From NCBI GenBank assembly GCA_015680685.1, contig MNCI01015870.1:72324-136323 (forward strand): a stretch of DNA of 64,000 bases, written 5' to 3'. This document shows, in pieces, positions 60,408 to 64,000 of this stretch. Numbering within the stretch: position 1 is the stretch's first letter; every line of letters begins with the position of its first letter. This stretch comes from Gnetum montanum. Its lineage: Eukaryota; Streptophyta; Gnetopsida; Gnetales; Gnetaceae. The notes beneath the pieces are model-generated. The model saw only the letters and a list, made by a program, of their open reading frames with translations. It was not told the origin of the DNA and searched no databases. The position numbers and the translations under genes are program-made.

Positions 60408-61287
60408 TGTACTGACCTAAATCGTCGGTGTGAGGCTGGAATGGAAACAGACACCGAAAGATTGTTGGGTAGCCACAGTTGACCCTGCCTTCGCTTGAGG
60501 GCAAGCTGGAAAATGGAACGAAGGTAGAGTGCCTTGGATGGTTTGCACGCAAATCAAACAAGGACTTCCCCGAGCATAAGCTATGGCTAGCGCTGGGGTT
60601 ATCGTGAACGATGTAAACGAGATGTAAACAGAATGCAAACAGTGACAAAAAATGTAAACAGAGCATACTGAATTATAAATAAAGCGTAAATAGAGTTATA
60701 TTGCAAACAAAGCATAAATAGAATTAAACAATGTAAATAGAAGGCAATGAACTGTATTGTATTGTTTAATAACAATGTATGCACCGGTCGAAGTGTAGCT
60801 GCAGGTGTGGATGGCAGGTCAAGCACTAAGCCCCAGGATGATGTCTAAAGTGATGATGCGATAATATGATGTGATGCACGTAAGAAATGCTTGGATGCCA
60901 AGAGTCAGATGTGCCGAGCGCCCAAGGATTGCAGATTCTATCTTTCTCAAAATTGCCAATCTCTCCAATTGCCCCCAATTCCCCCCCCCCCCATTTATGT
61001 GAATTGACAGGGTATTTATAAGGTTGGGCAGCGCTCTAGCACAAAATTTCGGAATGGAATCAACAGCTGAGAGATGAGAGGAAAGTCGATCTAGTAACAT
61101 GTGTCCAATGGACATTTGTGCTTGGGTTGGATGCATGCTGGCGAGAGTTGGATATGTGTCAGATAGTTGTGCATGAGTTGGATGTGTGTCGGCAAACTAC
61201 ATTCTTGACCAGGTACACCGTATTTTACAATTTATGGGTCATTCAAGCCCATGAAAGTACATTTAATTTAAACATGAGGGCCTAACA
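60408..61287 (-). mobile_element. Possible LTR of another element that interrupts element D
   Basis: Sequence similarity to element D stops at 60407. Read on the minus strand, the new sequence begins TGTTAGGCCCTCATG (from 61287) and ends GGTCAGTACA (60408), giving TGT...ACA ends. It has a TATAAATACC box at 61013-61021. Just outside the upper end lies a weak purine tract (ATGAGTGGGCA). This fits the 3' LTR of a minus-strand LTR element whose body extends to the right. No partner LTR or pol domain is in the window, so the call is tentative. Confidence 0.45.
60981..60992. repeat. Poly(C) run, 12 bases
   Basis: Twelve consecutive C residues lie close to the minus-strand TATAAATA box at 61013-61021, on its downstream side. 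The length may vary or be misjudged in sequencing. Confidence 0.95.
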
Positions 61288-61394
61288 TGCCCACTCATGT
61301 CGATTTACAATGAAATGTACAACAAGAGAAATTTGACCCCCGTTTGCGTGAAACTTCTTTGTTCCTGAGTCTTGCTAAAATTTTCTGGAATGTT

Positions 61395-61975
61395 CTGAAA
61401 GTTGTTAATTCTGATAATTCTCTACCATTTTCTGAAATATTTCTAGAATTTTCTAAAACTTCGATGGATAGTGTTCGTGCGATGAATAGTGTTTCACGCA
61501 GTGAATAGTATTTTACGCAGTGAATACTATTCACGTGATGAATAGTGTTTTATGCTGTGAATAGTATTCACGCAGTGAATAGTGTTTTACGCAGTGAATA
61601 GTGATTACGCATCTTACGCTATACAACGTAAGAAAGTGTAAGCACAGCGTAATCAATGGAAAACACCTCATTTAAGGCCCAAATTTTGATTTTCCAGAAG
61701 TTGCTGATGCTAAGGATCTTCTGCCATTTTCTGAAACTTTGATGAATAGTGTTTGCGTGGTGAATAGTGTTTTACGCAGTGAATAGTATTCATGCGATGA
61801 ATAGTGTTTTATGCTGTGAATAGTGTTTTACGCTGTGAATAGTGATTTACGCTGTGAATAGTGTTTACGCATCCTTACGCTATGCAGCGTAAGAAAATGT
61901 AGCCATAGCGTAATCAACCGAAAACACCTCATTTAAGGCCCGAATCTTGATTTTCTGAAGGCTGGGAACCGCTGG
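61395..61975. repeat. GAATAGT / TTACGC repeat region, two higher-order copies
   Basis: Many short units such as GTGAATAGTGTTTTACGCA occur at 61459-61610 and 61738-61870. They lie within two larger related segments of about 280-300 bp (about 61395-61690 and 61691-61975). Each larger segment includes CCATTTTCTGAAA, the GAATAGT run, an inverted TTACGCT...AGCGTAA motif and AAAACACCTCATTTAAGGCC. Similar GTGAATAGT motifs are common in plant LTR regions. No coding content was seen. Confidence 0.85.
61875..61892. other. Perfect hairpin TTACGCT-ATGC-AGCGTAA
   Basis: A 7-bp perfect inverted repeat has a 4-base spacer. A decayed copy lies near 61615-61632, and an AGCGTAA-type half lies near 62079. Confidence 0.85.
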
Positions 61976-63375
61976 GGACCTTGGCGAAGGTCATGGGGGG
62001 TCCTTGTGCTTGATTTTGGCTTGTTTTGACTTAGTTTTAGGGCCCCAAACATTGGTGACGCTAATCCTTACGTTGTGCAGCGTAAACACAACTCGAGCAC
62101 ATTGTACTTAGCCAAAATTGCATTTTTTGACCTTAAAAAGGATGATTCTTGATACCGAGACTTGCCGTCGTGATTTGTGCTCACCCGGGGAACCTTGCTT
62201 GCTCCATGGTGGGCTGCTTGAAGCCATTTCAAAGGCTCTGAAGTTTTTTGGAAGTGTTGCCAAAATTTTTGTGGTGTTTCATTGGCCCCTCTTTGTTGAC
62301 GCTTGGAGGAATCCACCCGAGAGGCGTCGACAAAGAAGTGCAAAACACCATGAACAACAAAGCATCAAACATTAACCATTAGCCCTTAGTCGGATATTAT
62401 CACACCATTTTCAAGAGTACATGGGATTGAGGGAATGTGGTTCAAGATGTAGGGGAATTGGTTATAACCAGGGAAGCTAGGAGGTTAAGGGCTATGATTA
62501 TTGCTGGGATTTGTGGGAGAAGAATGCTCTCTTGTGCACAAGTTATGTCATTGGTCCTTGTCAACAACCGGGTTTTCAGCAGACTCGGAACCAAGGCATA
62601 GGAGGTGCGTTCTTTGGAGAAACAAGACTTTTATAGAGTATTTGTGGGGCCTGTTGTAAACAGCCAAAGCCATGCAATGATGTGCAACATGGTCTCTTTC
62701 AGACACAAGTGTAACTGTTTTTCAAGACAATTGCCTTCTCGCCTGGGGCTTGTATGAGAATGGCCAATAGTCTTTTATTTATGATGTCAACAGGGTCTTG
62801 AAGACCTTTTTTTGGTCTTTTTGAAAGAGCTTGTTTTTTTTTTGTGCCATGCTCATATTTGAGCATTTGCATTTTATGTCATGCATTGTGTACTGTGTTT
62901 TGCATTGCAGCTGCTTAGAGAGCTACAATGTGCAATAGTGTATTAAGAGTTTTTTGGTGAGAAGAATGTATCAAAGGGATATAATTGGATAGGATAAAGG
63001 ATCATGATGGGGAATAGAGAATGTGTCAGGAGTCGGGAATGTACTTATGAACGGATTGATTAACCCAGTCGCGTGCATCAGGAAAAACGTGATACCTTGT
63101 CATCATGATGAAGTGCACCTATGCACGAACGCCTCAGAAGTGTCATCCTACAAACACAACTCCAAGAAGACAAGAAAACCACAAATGAAATAATTAGCTA
63201 AACACTTTAAACAAGGAGATGGAGTCACCACGTGTAGCTTTCAAAGTAAACAGAATCATGAACAGCATCAGTTTCATTAGGCCCCATGGGATGAATCATG
63301 AAACAAGTCTCTATGGAACAGGAACAGCCAATTGTAGCAACAGATCTTTTCAAATTTTGCCTGGTCATCAATGAT
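61976..63375. other. Non-genic stretch, possibly body of the 60.4-kb element
   Basis: Open frames of up to 91 codons on both strands at 62068-62375 overlap each other and show no known domain. No reverse transcriptase, integrase or gag was seen. The composition is more GC-balanced than in the older retrotransposons. Confidence 0.4.
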
Positions 63376-63599
63376 GTCGCTAGTTTATAGTCTTAGCGGA
63401 CTATTGTGGATTAGTTTCACATCATAACCCCTTGGACGGTGCCAGTTTAGCGTCATAGCGGACGGTGCATTGCTAGTTTATAGTCATAGCGGACTATGAA
63501 GAGGCAAACTAGTTTATAGTCTTAGTGGACTCTAGATGCTAGGTTCATGTCATGGCGGACGGATGTAGAAATTTAGTGTCATACCAGACAGAACTCTGT
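63376..63599. repeat. Decayed edge of the 37-bp tandem array
   Basis: Units such as CTAGTTTATAGTCATAGCGG and TTTAGCGTCATAGCGGACGG recur about every 35-45 bases. They share the TTTA.AGTCAT core with the clean array starting at 63600, so they look like diverged edge copies. Confidence 0.7.
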
Positions 63600-64000
63600 G
63601 GTATCAGTTTTAAGTCATGATCCAGGATTGTTATCTGGTATCAGTTTTAAGTCATGATCCAGGACTGTTCTCTGGTATCAGTTTAAGTCATGATCCAGGA
63701 CTGTTCTCTGGTATCAGTTTTAAGTCATGATCCAGGACTGTTCTGTGGTATCAATTTTAAGTCATGATCCAGGATTGTTCTGTGGTATCAGTTTTAAGTC
63801 ATGATCCAGGATTGTTATCTGGTATCAGTTTTAAGTCATGATCCAGGACTGTTCTGTGGTATCAGTTTTAAGTCATGATCCAGGACTGTTCTGTGGTATC
63901 AGTTTTAAGTCATGATCCAGGACTGTTCTGTGGTATCAGTTTTAAGTCATGATCCAGGACTGTTCTGTGGTATCAATTTTAAGTCATGATCGAGGACTGT
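63600..64000. repeat. 37-bp minisatellite, at least 11 copies, open at window end
   Basis: The unit begins GGTATCAGTTTTAAGTCATG and continues with ATCCAGGACTGTTCTGT. Copies start at 63600, 63637, 63674, 63710 (the preceding unit is one base short), 63747, 63784, 63821, 63858, 63895, 63932 and 63969. Variation among copies is small (GACTG/GATTG, TTCTGT/TTATCT/TTCTCT), so it was homogenised recently. Confidence 0.97.

Noticed and set aside
61469-61870. GAATAGT/TTACGC repeats as a CRISPR array
   Set aside because: Units are directly adjacent with no unique spacers, the context is eukaryotic, and no Cas-like protein is present.
62068-62375. Overlapping open frames on both strands near the GAATAGT repeats
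   Set aside because: They overlap each other on opposite strands, have no domain and are under 95 codons.
63600-64000. 37-bp repeat as a CRISPR array because of the repeat length
   Set aside because: The repeats are head to tail without spacers and show minisatellite-type variants.

Overview
The window is repeat-dominated plant nuclear DNA. It is AT-rich and gene-poor, and nearly everything recognisable in it is a decayed retrotransposon. Plant origin rests on three things: several Ty3/gypsy elements primed by a tRNA-Asp-like site, the Athila/Tat-like layout, and a fragment of a plant MCTP (multiple C2 domain and transmembrane region) gene. The density and age of nested elements suggest a large seed-plant genome, possibly a gymnosperm, but species and chromosome cannot be told. 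No intact protein-coding gene, rRNA, tRNA, CRISPR array or bacterial-type operon was seen.

Layout from left to right. Bases 1-3431 are non-genic, with two small tandem duplications. A minisatellite of about 31-34 bp units (3432-3561 plus 13067-13330) is split by element A (3562-13066, minus strand), a gag-pol Ty3/gypsy element with both LTRs and a near-perfect target duplication. A minus-strand Ty1/copia pol fragment follows (14690-16275). Element N (16905-22625, plus) has two LTRs and a perfect target duplication but no polymerase or integrase. Element B (22962-46368, plus) is a gag-pol element split inside gag by element C (24999-35981, plus). C has gag and protease but no reverse transcriptase or integrase, and its own 3' LTR is split by a 564-bp TG...CA insert that looks like a solo LTR. 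The order of events in this nest is therefore B, then C, then the solo LTR.

Right of B lie direct repeats of about 450 bp (46571-47640), an L1-like LINE reverse-transcriptase remnant on the minus strand (about 48950-50800), and an MCTP pseudogene fragment on the minus strand (51579-52462). Element D (53751-60407, plus) runs from 5' LTR through gag-pol and is cut inside integrase by another LTR-like sequence (60408-61287). The right end holds GAATAGT-type repeats and a 37-bp tandem array that runs off the window.

The most unusual signal is shared architecture among the Ty3/gypsy families. Downstream of gag/pol, A, B, C and N share a long T-rich non-coding spacer that opens with an internal polypurine-tract-like motif and carries short conserved blocks in fixed order. 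In B and C the spacer is followed by an extra ORF with a conserved N-terminal block and a long coiled-coil region; N keeps only its start and A lacks it. The coding remnants carry many TAG stops where a relative has Gln or Trp, as expected from long-term cytosine-methylation decay. All coding features below are pseudogenes; domain limits are approximate because frames are broken.
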